22,143 nucleotides of DNA from an uncultured Bacilli bacterium (GTDB lineage Bacteria; Bacillota_I; Bacilli_A; RF39; UBA660), in the NCBI GenBank assembly GCA_934132915.1, contig CAKPAK010000019.1:1-22143 (forward strand), in the 5' to 3' direction. Within the stretch, counting starts at the first letter, position 1; every line of letters starts with the position of its first letter. The notes below the pieces were generated by a model. It did no database searches. It saw only the letters and a list, made by a program, of their open reading frames with translations, and had not been told where the DNA came from. Both the position numbers and the translations under genes were made by a program. Of the stretch, positions 14,963-22,143 are shown in pieces.

Positions 14963-17737
14963 ATGAAATATCAAAATGGGGAAGATTTTTTAAATCATCT
15001 AAATAAAAATATGCACACTGAAGATATCATTATGCATCATGCAAATAAAAGTGATACTCCAGAAGAAAAAATAAGAAAATATATGGAAAGATTAGAAAAA
15101 ACTCATCAAAAAGCAAAAACAAATGAACATAAACTGAATATATTAAAGCAACTTTATTACAATAAATATGTGATAAAAACCCTTCCAGAATCATACATTA
15201 ATCTACAGAAAAGAATTGCTCGGGAGAAAGGATATGGTGACATAGAAATAACAGAAGAACTGAAAAACGAAATGTTATCTCAAATCCAACAAGAACAAAA
15301 AAACTCATTAAGGAATTGGATAGAATATTTTTGTAGCGATGATGCCGTGTACCCTATGTGGTTTAAAAATTATGCCTTTGAAGGAATGGTAAAACTAGGT
15401 ATTTTTGATAAAGAAAAACAAGAATTTCTTAATAGAACAAAAAATACAACCGCCCCATATATCGATTTAAACAGGGAAGTATTAGCCCAAGTATATGATG
15501 TTTTAATTCATCAAATAGGAGAAAATGAATTATCTTCCAAAGAAGAAAAAGCATTAGAAAATGGAGAAAGTTTCAAAAAATTATATACCTATTTCTTTAA
15601 AAAAGTAGTCGAACAAGAAAAATCCCAAGAAACAGAAGGAATATGGATAAAATATGACCAAGGAAGCGACTATTATCCACTTTGGAAGTCTATTCAAGGA
15701 AAAAATACAGGTTGGTGTACTGTCGGAGAAACAGTGGCAAAAGAGCAATTAGAAAACGGTGATTTTTACATTTATTATACAAAAGATAAAAATAAGGAAT
15801 ATAAAAATCCTCGAATTGCGATTCGAATGGATGGAAAATCAAAAATTGGTGAAATAAGAGGAATCGCCAAAGAACAAAATATAGAGTCCAATATGGAAAA
15901 AATATTAGACGAAAAATTGAATAAATTTCCCGATAAAGAAAAATATCAAAAAAAAGTTAGTGATATGAAATATCTTACAATATTAGAAAAAAAGCAAGAC
16001 CAAAATCTAGAATTTTCCATCGAAGATTTAACTTTTTTATATGAAGTTAAGAATAAAATTGAAGGATTTGGTTGGGAAACAGATCCGAGAATCAAGGAGA
16101 TTCTTCAAAAGCGAAATCCGAAAAAAGATTTAGCTAATATTTTTAAAGTACCCGAAAAAGAAATTGCAACATCCTTAAGTGAATTTAAAGGAAATGCAAA
16201 TATCAGTGTTTTTTATGGAGAACTGCTTTGGAATAAAGAAAAAATACCATCCTATTTTTCAAAATTAAAAATTATTTGTGGTAATGCCTATTTTGAGAGT
16301 CTAATCAGTGCGAAAGGCTTAGAATCATTGCAGAATATAGGAGAAAAGGCCTATTTTTATGAACTAACGAGTGCAGAAGGATTAAATGCATTGCAGAACA
16401 TAGGAAGAAGTGCCCGTTTTCCTAAACTAACGAGTGCCAGAGGGTTGGAATCGTTGCAAAATATAGGAAGAAATGCTCATTTTGATAAATTAACCGATGC
16501 TAGAGGCTTAAAATCATTGCAGAATATAGGAGGAAATGCCTATTTTTATGAACTAACCAGTGCCAAAGGCTTAGAACGATTACAAAACATAGGAGAAGGT
16601 GGATTTTTTGGTAGCCTAACGAGCGCCAAAGGCTTCAAATCATTACAAACTATAAGAGGTCAAACTTATTTTGCTGGCCTAACGAGTGCGGAAGGATTAA
16701 ATTCATTGAAAAATATAGGAGGAGAGGCATTTTTTGGTAGCCTAACGAGTGCTAAGGGGTTGGATTCCCTACAGAATATAGGCGAATCCGCGATTTTTGG
16801 AAGTTTAACCAACGCTAGAGGATTAGACTCACTACAGATTATCGGAGGCGATGCCTATTTTTCTAAATTAACGAGTGCAGAAGGTTTGAATTTATTACAG
16901 AATATCGGGGGAGAGGCCTGTTTTGATAATCTAACGAGCGCCAAAGGTTTAGAATCCTTACAAAGTATAAAAGGAAATGCAAGTTTTGATATTCTACCTA
17001 ACGCGGAGGGATTAAATGCCTTGCAGAACATAGGAGGAGGCGCACAATTTAATAATTTAGACAATAGCAGAGGATTAGAATCCTTACAGAGGATAAAAGG
17101 AGGTGCCCGATTTGACAATCTAATGAGTGCGGAAGGATTAAGTGCCCTACAGAGCATAGGAAGATCAGCAAATTTTAACAGCCTGACCAGTAGCAAGGGT
17201 TTAGAATCACTGCAGAATATAGGAGGAAATGCCCGATTTGATCATCTGCTGAGCGCCAAAGGGTTAAAATCGTTGCAAAATATAGAAGGAAATGTATTTT
17301 TTACTAATTTGAAGTCAGCTGAAGGTTTGAATTCATTACAGAATATAGAAGGAAATGCAGATTTTACTAATTTGGAGTCAGCTAAAGGTCTGAATTCCTT
17401 GCAGAATATAGGAGGAAATGTATATTTTTTTAATTTGGAGTCAGCTGAAGGTCTAAATTCATTGCAAAACATAGGAGAAGCGGCCCGATTTGATCATCTA
17501 ATCAATGCCAGAGGCTTAGAATCCTTACAGAGCATAGGAACATATGCAAAATTTGCTAGCTTAACCAGTGCTGTAGGTTTGAATTCATTGCAAAATATAG
17601 GAGGATCCGCAATTTTTGATAGTCTAACGAATACAGAAGGTTTAGAATCATTAATGAGTGTAAGATATACAACTAATCAATTCATTCAAGAAATAATTGA
17701 AAAAAATAATCAAACCAAGATTAAACACCACCATTAA
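14963..17737 (+). CDS. WCT-domain protein with 22 leucine-rich-like 21-residue repeats
   Basis: A 924-residue protein without signal peptide or membrane helix, so probably cytoplasmic. AAAGGAGGAATTATCC precedes the ATG. Residues 1-220 are mostly helical. Residues 227-310 hold TGWCTVGE (249-256), QLENGDFYIYY, PRIAIRM, KIGEIRG and QNIESN. This order resembles the WCV...PxxTI...GxxN core of PcfJ-like proteins from mobile elements, but the relation is only suggestive. Residues 443-904 are 22 consecutive units of exactly 21 residues with consensus (Y/F)F-xx-LTSAxGLxSLQNIGGNA, probably a beta-solenoid related to leucine-rich or receptor-L-like repeats. A short basic tail ends in HHH. It stands alone with its own promoter and terminator. 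No function can be given; repeat solenoids usually bind proteins. Confidence 0.72.
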   Translation: MKYQNGEDFLNHLNKNMHTEDIIMHHANKSDTPEEKIRKYMERLEKTHQKAKTNEHKLNILKQLYYNKYVIKTLPESYINLQKRIAREKGYGDIEITEELKNEMLSQIQQEQKNSLRNWIEYFCSDDAVYPMWFKNYAFEGMVKLGIFDKEKQEFLNRTKNTTAPYIDLNREVLAQVYDVLIHQIGENELSSKEEKALENGESFKKLYTYFFKKVVEQEKSQETEGIWIKYDQGSDYYPLWKSIQGKNTGWCTVGETVAKEQLENGDFYIYYTKDKNKEYKNPRIAIRMDGKSKIGEIRGIAKEQNIESNMEKILDEKLNKFPDKEKYQKKVSDMKYLTILEKKQDQNLEFSIEDLTFLYEVKNKIEGFGWETDPRIKEILQKRNPKKDLANIFKVPEKEIATSLSEFKGNANISVFYGELLWNKEKIPSYFSKLKIICGNAYFESLISAKGLESLQNIGEKAYFYELTSAEGLNALQNIGRSARFPKLTSARGLESLQNIGRNAHFDKLTDARGLKSLQNIGGNAYFYELTSAKGLERLQNIGEGGFFGSLTSAKGFKSLQTIRGQTYFAGLTSAEGLNSLKNIGGEAFFGSLTSAKGLDSLQNIGESAIFGSLTNARGLDSLQIIGGDAYFSKLTSAEGLNLLQNIGGEACFDNLTSAKGLESLQSIKGNASFDILPNAEGLNALQNIGGGAQFNNLDNSRGLESLQRIKGGARFDNLMSAEGLSALQSIGRSANFNSLTSSKGLESLQNIGGNARFDHLLSAKGLKSLQNIEGNVFFTNLKSAEGLNSLQNIEGNADFTNLESAKGLNSLQNIGGNVYFFNLESAEGLNSLQNIGEAARFDHLINARGLESLQSIGTYAKFASLTSAVGLNSLQNIGGSAIFDSLTNTEGLESLMSVRYTTNQFIQEIIEKNNQTKIKHHH
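16289..17674 (+). repeat. 22 tandem 63-bp coding repeats
   Basis: Each unit encodes 21 residues of the form F-xx-L-(T/x)-(S/N)-A-(K/E/R)-GL-(E/N)-SLQNIGG-(N/x)-A. No unit gains or loses a codon. The DNA copies are mostly diverged, but those at about 17234-17480 are close to each other, suggesting recent local expansion. The first unit starts TATTTTGAGAG and the last, degenerate one ends at 17674. Confidence 0.95.
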
Positions 17738-17826
17738 TAAAAAGTAAAAAAATTTTTGAAAAATATTCTCTATATACCATTTCAGGTAATATAAATTATT
17801 TGAAATTTTGCAAACAGCAATAATCG

Positions 17827-17851
17827 CATCTAAATTTTTAGATGTTTTTTT
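17827..17851 (+). terminator. Terminator of the WCT-repeat gene
   Basis: CATCTAAA (17827-17834) pairs with TTTAGATG (17837-17844), then T7. The inner pairs open to give a workable loop. It is 90 bases after the stop. Confidence 0.78.
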
Positions 17852-17893
17852 CTATTTATAAACACTTTTTATTAAAAACAGCAAATTTCAAAG

Positions 17894-17930
17894 AATAAAA
17901 AAACTCGTCTTTATCTTTCAAAAACGAGTT
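17894..17930 (-). terminator. Terminator of the PrsA-like gene
   Basis: On the minus strand AACTCGT (17930-17924) pairs with ACGAGTT (17908-17902) around a 15-base loop, followed by a T run (the A run at 17894-17901). It lies 8 bases after the foldase stop. Together with the terminator at 17827 it separates two convergent genes. Confidence 0.8.
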
Positions 17931-17938
17931 CAATCACT

Positions 17939-19318
17939 TTATTTATATTGATTGCAATAACTTTCATATTTAGTTTTCATAACCGTATCACTAAAATCAA
18001 TATTTTTCTCTTTTCTTAAAGAAATTAAAGATTTATACAATAAATTAGAATCAGCTGATTTTTTATCAGTTACTAAATTAGAAATAATTTTATCTCTAGA
18101 TTTCTTTAAAGTAGGTTTTTTCTTTTGATCTAATCGATGAATAATATGATATCCATAAGAAGTTTTAACGGGTTCTTCAGAATAAGAATTATTATCCATT
18201 TTCTTTAAAGCAGTCATAAATGATTCTTCCAAAGAAGCATCCCAAGATTGGTAAGATAAATCTTCATAAGTAATTTTATCTTTATAATCTTTTTGAATTT
18301 GTTCCCAACTTGTCCCATCATTTAACTTGGTAATAATTTCCTCTGCCAATTTCTTCGCATCCTCATCACTTAATTTTTTACTATTATCTTTATCACTATC
18401 TGATTTCACTTCAACTAAGATATGCTGAGTATTAATATCCCCAAATACATTCTCATCATAGTATTTTTTTATTTCATCTTCACTTAAGTTTTTCTTAATA
18501 TAATCTTCCAAATATTTATTTCTTCGATAATCAAGTCTTAAATAATCTAAGAAAGCATCATAACTAGAAAAACCATTTTTCTCTAAGAATTGCTCTTGCG
18601 TATAATTATAATATTGCTTATAAGTATTAAAGTAATATTCAGCATTAGATTTAACTTCACTAGTCATCGTATCATCCTCAGGATACATCTTGGTAAGTAA
18701 GTCATTATCAATCTTATCTAAAAGCAAACTAACAGAATAGTAACTTTTCATATCTTCATACAACTCATCAGCCGTATAAGTCTTTTTATTGACTGTGACA
18801 ACAGGTTGTGTCCCATCTTTTAAAGTAGCAATCCGATCTGGCCAAATAATAAAGGCAATTAAAGTACTTAACAATACCCCACCAACAAAAGCATAAATGG
18901 CAACGTGGTTTTCTTCGAAAAATGTCGAAAAACGACTCGTCCAACTATGATTGTGAGAAGTAGGTGCCTTCTTCTTTTTTTCTTTCGCAATCTTTTCTAC
19001 TTTTTCAACCTTTATTCTTAAATCTTTTTCTTTTTCTTGCTTCTTTTTCTCTTTTATTTTTTCTTCTGGTAATTTTTCTTTATGAATGACTTCTTCAGAT
19101 TCTTCCATATCGGCTAAATCCTCATCGTATTCCTCAGATTCATTCTCTTGAACAGGAGCAAGTACTTTTTCTTCTTCTTTTGGCAAACTTGCCTTTTTTT
19201 CTTTAAGGTTTTCTTCTTTACTAGAATCTTTCTTCATCTTTTTTTCTTTCTGAGATGCTGTTTTCTCAACCGATTTTTTCGATGAAGTATTCTTCTTTGT
19301 TTCTTTTTCCATACTCAC
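17939..19318 (-). CDS. PrsA-like parvulin peptidyl-prolyl isomerase with charged cytoplasmic tail
   Basis: A 459-residue membrane protein. A GTG start at 19318 lies 6 bases after GGAGG; an ATG two codons later (19312) is possible. Residues 1-125 are extremely rich in Lys and Glu (low-complexity, probably coiled or disordered) and would lie inside the cell. The membrane helix is about 139-159. Outside come a SurA/PrsA-type helical chaperone part (175-295) and one parvulin domain (about 296-396) with TQHILVEVK, SWEQIQKDY, YQSWDASLEESF and TSYGYHIIHRL. PrsA helps exported proteins fold at the membrane surface. It is normally a lipoprotein; here there is no lipobox and the anchor is a type II helix with a long inner tail. 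Divergent from the coupling ATPase gene. Confidence 0.88.
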   Translation of the reverse strand: MSMEKETKKNTSSKKSVEKTASQKEKKMKKDSSKEENLKEKKASLPKEEEKVLAPVQENESEEYDEDLADMEESEEVIHKEKLPEEKIKEKKKQEKEKDLRIKVEKVEKIAKEKKKKAPTSHNHSWTSRFSTFFEENHVAIYAFVGGVLLSTLIAFIIWPDRIATLKDGTQPVVTVNKKTYTADELYEDMKSYYSVSLLLDKIDNDLLTKMYPEDDTMTSEVKSNAEYYFNTYKQYYNYTQEQFLEKNGFSSYDAFLDYLRLDYRRNKYLEDYIKKNLSEDEIKKYYDENVFGDINTQHILVEVKSDSDKDNSKKLSDEDAKKLAEEIITKLNDGTSWEQIQKDYKDKITYEDLSYQSWDASLEESFMTALKKMDNNSYSEEPVKTSYGYHIIHRLDQKKKPTLKKSRDKIISNLVTDKKSADSNLLYKSLISLRKEKNIDFSDTVMKTKYESYCNQYK

Positions 19319-19347
19319 TTTATTCCTCCTTTTAAAAGTACATTACT

Positions 19348-19376
19348 ATCATAGCAAAAAACCCTTTTTATTACAA
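19348..19376 (-). promoter_or_regulatory. Promoter of the PrsA-like gene
   Basis: On the minus strand TTGTAA (19376-19371), exactly 17 bases, then TATGAT (19353-19348) with TGC before it as an extended -10. A strong housekeeping-type promoter with a leader of about 25-30 bases. Confidence 0.8.
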
Positions 19377-19447
19377 CTAAAAATTGAAATTGTGAGAAAA
19401 AAAAGCAAAATTATAACCTATAATTAACAAAAAAGGGGGAAATATAA

Positions 19448-19476
19448 TTGCTAGTTTTTTTTATCTATGCTATAAT
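19448..19476 (+). promoter_or_regulatory. Promoter of the coupling-ATPase gene
   Basis: TTGCTA (19448-19453), 17 bases, then a perfect TATAAT (19471-19476) preceded by TGC (extended -10). GGAGGAGAT follows before the ATG at 19501. It points away from the foldase promoter in the same 182-base gap. Confidence 0.82.
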
Positions 19477-19500
19477 TGAGGTGTTTACGGAGGAGATCAT

Positions 19501-21645
19501 ATGAAATTAAAATTTAGAGCAGATGCAAAAGATATTAAGATCTTTGTAGGCTTTTGTTTTCTTTTATTATATTTTTGCGCAATAGGTGTTTTGAATGCCC
19601 ATTCTCTAGCAACAGAAGGAACTTTTTATGGAATTATTCCTTTTGAAGCTTTCAGTGTTCGCTATCTACCAACAACCCTTTGTTTATTTTTTCTCGTTTT
19701 AGCAGGAGTATGTTTTTCTGTAAGTTCCTATTTCTTTGATAGAGAAAAAGGATTTGGAATAACCACCCAAAAGAAAGATAAAGGTTATTCTAGATGGTGT
19801 AAAGATAAAGAAATGAAAGCAACCCTTTATGAAGTGGATCCCGCTGCACCCACCGCAGAACATGCGGGGATTGCAGTTATTAATGATGGGAAAAAAATAT
19901 GGGTTGATGATGGAGAGGCCCATAACTTAATCATTGGTGCGACAGGTTCCGGAAAAACACAAAATGTTGTATTCCCTATGATAAAATTATTAGCAAAAGC
20001 AGGGGAATCAATGGTTTTAACCGATCCTAAAGGAGAACTTTATGAAGAAACTGGAGAGATGCTTCGTAAAAAAGGATATAACCTTATTGTTTTAAATTTT
20101 CGTGATCCACAAAAAGGAAATGCTTGGAATCCAATGACCTTGCCTTATGACTTATATCAATCAGGAAATATGGATAAAGCCGTAGAATTACTAGATGATT
20201 TAGCCCTAAACATTTTATATGACGAAAAAAATACTGGAGATCCTTTTTGGGAAAAATCAGGAGCGGACTACTTCTCAGGACTTGCTCTAGGACTATTTGA
20301 AGATGCTACTAAGGAACAAGTAAACCTAAATAGTATGAACTTAATGTCTAATTTAGGAGAAGAAAAATTTGGTGGCCCTAACAATAACTACATTAAAGAA
20401 TATTTCAACATGAAGGATCCAGCCCGTCCAGCCTATGTTAACGCATCAGGGACCGTGTATGCCCCAGAAGAGACAAAAGGTGGAGTTTTATCAACATTCA
20501 AACAAAAAGTAAAATTATTCTCTTCTCGAGATAACTTATCAGAAATGCTATCTTACAGTGATTTTGAAATGAAAGATATTGGAAGAAAGAAAACTGCCGT
20601 TTTCATGATTGTCCAAGACGAAAAGAAAACACTTCACCCTTTAGCCACAATATTTATTAAACAATGTTATGAAACCTTAATCGATGTTGCCCAAGAATCA
20701 GGTGGTCACTTACCATTTAGAACAAACTTTATTCTAGATGAGTTTGCCAATATGCCTCCTCTTAAAGATGTAACAACCATGGTAACTGCTGCTCGTTCAA
20801 GACATATTAGATTTACCTTTATCATTCAAAACTTTGCTCAATTAACTAAAGTATATGGAAAAGAAGACGCCGAAACCATTAAAGGAAACTGTAATATTTT
20901 GTACTTAATTAGTAGTGAGTTACAAGCACTAGAAGAATTAAGTAAGATGTGTGGAGAAGTAAAATCAAAGGAAAAAGAAAAAACTTCCTCAACCCCCCTT
21001 GTTACAGTAAGTGATTTACAAAGAATGCCGAAAGAGCAAGTAATTTGGTTGCGACTTCGAATGATGCCCTTTAAAACAAAAATGACTCCAGATTGGCAGA
21101 TGAATAAAATGCATGCTTGGGGAGAAACTTATGAAAAGGCTGGATACCAAGTTAGAGAAAAGAAAGAAGTTCAATTATTTGATATTAGGGAGTTTGTAAA
21201 AGCGAAGAAAAAAGAAAAAATGGAGTCCATGATGAATGGTTCAGGAAATAATCCAATGGGGGGAATGAGCAGTCCCTTTGGTGGCATGGCTAATCCATTT
21301 TCTTCAAATCCCTTTGGTGGTATGGGAGGTTTAGGTGGAAATCCATTTAGTAGTTTAAATCAACCAAAATCTTCAACACCATTTGGAGAAGAAACTCTAA
21401 ATTCTCTTTTAGGAAATAATGATTCACCAAAAGAAGAAGCAAGTTTTAATGTTGATGATTTAGTAAAGAAAATCGATGCTAAAATTGCTGAATTAGAAGA
21501 AGAAGAACGAAAAGAACAAGAGGAACAAAAAGCAAAAGAACAAAAAGTAATCGATGCGGAAATCGAAAACAAGGAAGATAAAACTCTATATGATGAAGGA
21601 ACACATAGTGACGATTTCTTTAATGATTTCTTCTCTGATGATTAG
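19501..21645 (+). CDS. VirD4/TraG-family type IV coupling ATPase
   Basis: A 714-residue membrane ATPase. Two N-terminal helices (about 13-32 and 58-77) are followed by the motor domain: Walker A GATGSGKT (146-153), VLTDPKGELYEETGEML (172-188), Walker B ILDEFANMPPL (411-421) and FIIQNFAQLTKVYG (440-453). Such proteins bring DNA or protein substrates to a type IV secretion channel. The sequence fits the VirD4-like family common in Bacillota conjugative elements. After residue 577 the tail is unusual: a Gly/Met/Phe/Pro/Asn-rich stretch with repeated NPFGGMGG-like units (579-620), then an acidic coiled-coil region (650-695) and an acidic end. No relaxase, VirB4 or mating genes are nearby; it has its own promoter and terminator, so it may be an orphan or work with components elsewhere. 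Confidence 0.9.
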   Translation: MKLKFRADAKDIKIFVGFCFLLLYFCAIGVLNAHSLATEGTFYGIIPFEAFSVRYLPTTLCLFFLVLAGVCFSVSSYFFDREKGFGITTQKKDKGYSRWCKDKEMKATLYEVDPAAPTAEHAGIAVINDGKKIWVDDGEAHNLIIGATGSGKTQNVVFPMIKLLAKAGESMVLTDPKGELYEETGEMLRKKGYNLIVLNFRDPQKGNAWNPMTLPYDLYQSGNMDKAVELLDDLALNILYDEKNTGDPFWEKSGADYFSGLALGLFEDATKEQVNLNSMNLMSNLGEEKFGGPNNNYIKEYFNMKDPARPAYVNASGTVYAPEETKGGVLSTFKQKVKLFSSRDNLSEMLSYSDFEMKDIGRKKTAVFMIVQDEKKTLHPLATIFIKQCYETLIDVAQESGGHLPFRTNFILDEFANMPPLKDVTTMVTAARSRHIRFTFIIQNFAQLTKVYGKEDAETIKGNCNILYLISSELQALEELSKMCGEVKSKEKEKTSSTPLVTVSDLQRMPKEQVIWLRLRMMPFKTKMTPDWQMNKMHAWGETYEKAGYQVREKKEVQLFDIREFVKAKKKEKMESMMNGSGNNPMGGMSSPFGGMANPFSSNPFGGMGGLGGNPFSSLNQPKSSTPFGEETLNSLLGNNDSPKEEASFNVDDLVKKIDAKIAELEEEERKEQEEQKAKEQKVIDAEIENKEDKTLYDEGTHSDDFFNDFFSDD

Positions 21646-21665
21646 AACCACTTGGTTCTTTTTTT
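21644..21665 (+). terminator. Terminator of the coupling-ATPase gene
   Basis: AGAACC (21644-21649) pairs with GGTTCT (21654-21659), loop ACTT, followed by T7. The stem begins inside the stop codon TAG (21643-21645). Confidence 0.87.
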
Positions 21666-21672
21666 AAAAGAA

Positions 21673-21729
21673 AAAATACTTATTCATAAGACCACTTAAT
21701 ATAAAGTAAGTCTATAAATAAGTATTTTT
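21673..21729. terminator. Bidirectional hairpin between convergent genes; inverted-repeat element 3
   Basis: AAAATACTTATT (21673-21684) pairs perfectly with AATAAGTATTTT (21717-21728), and the stem continues with bulges (ATAAGAC with GTCTAT, ACTT with AAGT). A and T runs flank it, so it can stop transcription from both sides. It ends 1-2 bases from the stop of the minus-strand gene. The arms match elements 1 and 2. Confidence 0.75.
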
Positions 21730-21730
21730 A

Positions 21731-22143
21731 TTATCCAGTAATAGTAGAAGTAATACCACTAATCTTAGCCCCACCAGAATTTACGGTATAAAAATCTAGT
21801 GTGCCAGTAAAAGTTCCCTTATCAGTGTCATTCTGATTCGCATCAGTTTCTTCGATCCAAACAACAAGTGTAAAATAATAAGAACCATTTTTTGTTAAAG
21901 AAATTGTTGATAAGGTAGTTGAATCAAATCCATGGGCACTATTCGTCAAAGCGGTATTGCTCTTTGCGTATCCATAAATATAACGAGTTGTACTTCCATT
22001 TTTTTTGGTCAAAGTTCCAGAAGTATTAATATTAGCATAAGTTTTTGTTGCGGCATCCGAAGGTGCTGTCCCAGCCCCTTGTGCTAAGATATACCACTTT
22101 AAATTGGTATATGTGCCACCCGCTAAAGTAAATGTCCCACGAA
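21731..22143 (-). CDS. Surface or pilin-like protein, C-terminal part
   Basis: The reading frame is open from the right edge (first full codon at 22141) to TAA at 21731, giving 137 residues; the N-terminus is outside the window. The sequence is rich in Thr, Ser, Gly and Asn, with few charges, and runs RGTFTLAGGTYTNLKWYIL, then GTLTKKNGSTTRYIYGYAK, SYYFTLVVWIEE and NDTDKGTFTGTLDFYTV. This looks like beta-rich exported proteins. The WIEE...NQND...GTFTG stretch recalls TasA/camelysin-like or pilin-like surface proteins of Bacillota (recall, low certainty). An internal TTG at 22012 is not a start, because the frame clearly continues upstream. Expression would be from the right. Confidence 0.7.
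   Translation of the reverse strand, partial: RGTFTLAGGTYTNLKWYILAQGAGTAPSDAATKTYANINTSGTLTKKNGSTTRYIYGYAKSNTALTNSAHGFDSTTLSTISLTKNGSYYFTLVVWIEETDANQNDTDKGTFTGTLDFYTVNSGGAKISGITSTITG

Noticed and set aside
16855..17472. Open frames on the minus strand across the repeat region
   Set aside because: They are mirror frames of the repetitive gene. They have no ribosome sites or promoters and end within the repeat.
16289..17674. Regular 63-bp repeats that could suggest a CRISPR array
   Set aside because: Repeats are contiguous without unique spacers, diverged between units, and keep one open frame with a clear protein consensus.
21731..22012. Complete 93-residue minus-strand gene starting at 22012
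   Set aside because: The start would be a TTG without ribosome site, and the frame continues with matching composition to the window edge, so the gene is cut by the window.

Overview
The window is about 22 kb of very AT-rich DNA from a low-GC Gram-positive bacterium. TGA is used as a stop (genes ending at 3069 and 11117) and Trp is encoded by TGG, so the code is the standard bacterial one and not that of Mycoplasma. The core genes (rpsI tail, parC, ackA, a DHH phosphoesterase, a PrsA-like foldase), the strong AGGAGG-type ribosome binding sites, the extended -10 promoters and the many membrane or surface proteins suggest a Bacillota/Bacilli lineage. An uncultured gut Erysipelotrichia/RF39-type organism would fit; the taxon is inference.

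Left part (1-4089). The 3' end of rpsI and its terminator are followed by four tandem paralogues. Each has the same short N-terminal membrane anchor (MG-hydrophobic-LFAT) and a different extracellular part. Three look RsiV/PdaC-like (DUF3298/DUF4163 type) and the fourth IseA-like. The segment holding the rpsI terminator and leader has been copied in front of the second gene, and that gene's expected ATG has become ATA.

Middle part (4275-14682). parC stands alone, with a terminator whose loop contains the stop codon. A Nudix hydrolase follows. Then comes a run of four closely spaced genes under one clear promoter: a protein with ADP-ribosyltransferase-like features, a tail-anchored protein with a clearer H-Y-E-like pattern, a membrane-anchored dockerin/BIG2 protein, and a translationally coupled membrane protein with a possible cohesin-like N-terminus and three cadherin-like domains. 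There is no terminator before ackA, which has its own promoter and is co-transcribed with the nrnA-like gene.

Right part (14963-22143). A 924-residue cytoplasmic protein combines a PcfJ-reminiscent WCT domain with 22 exact 21-residue repeats. It converges on a parvulin foldase with a long charged cytoplasmic tail. The foldase is divergent from an orphan VirD4/TraG-type coupling ATPase. The window ends in the 3' part of a secreted or pilin-like surface protein on the minus strand.

Three intergenic inverted repeats of the same type (AAAATACTTATT...AATAAGTATTTT) lie at 7312, 14681 and 21673. The candidates for undescribed biology are the four-gene ART/dockerin/cohesin-like run, the mosaic paralogue array, and the WCT-repeat protein.
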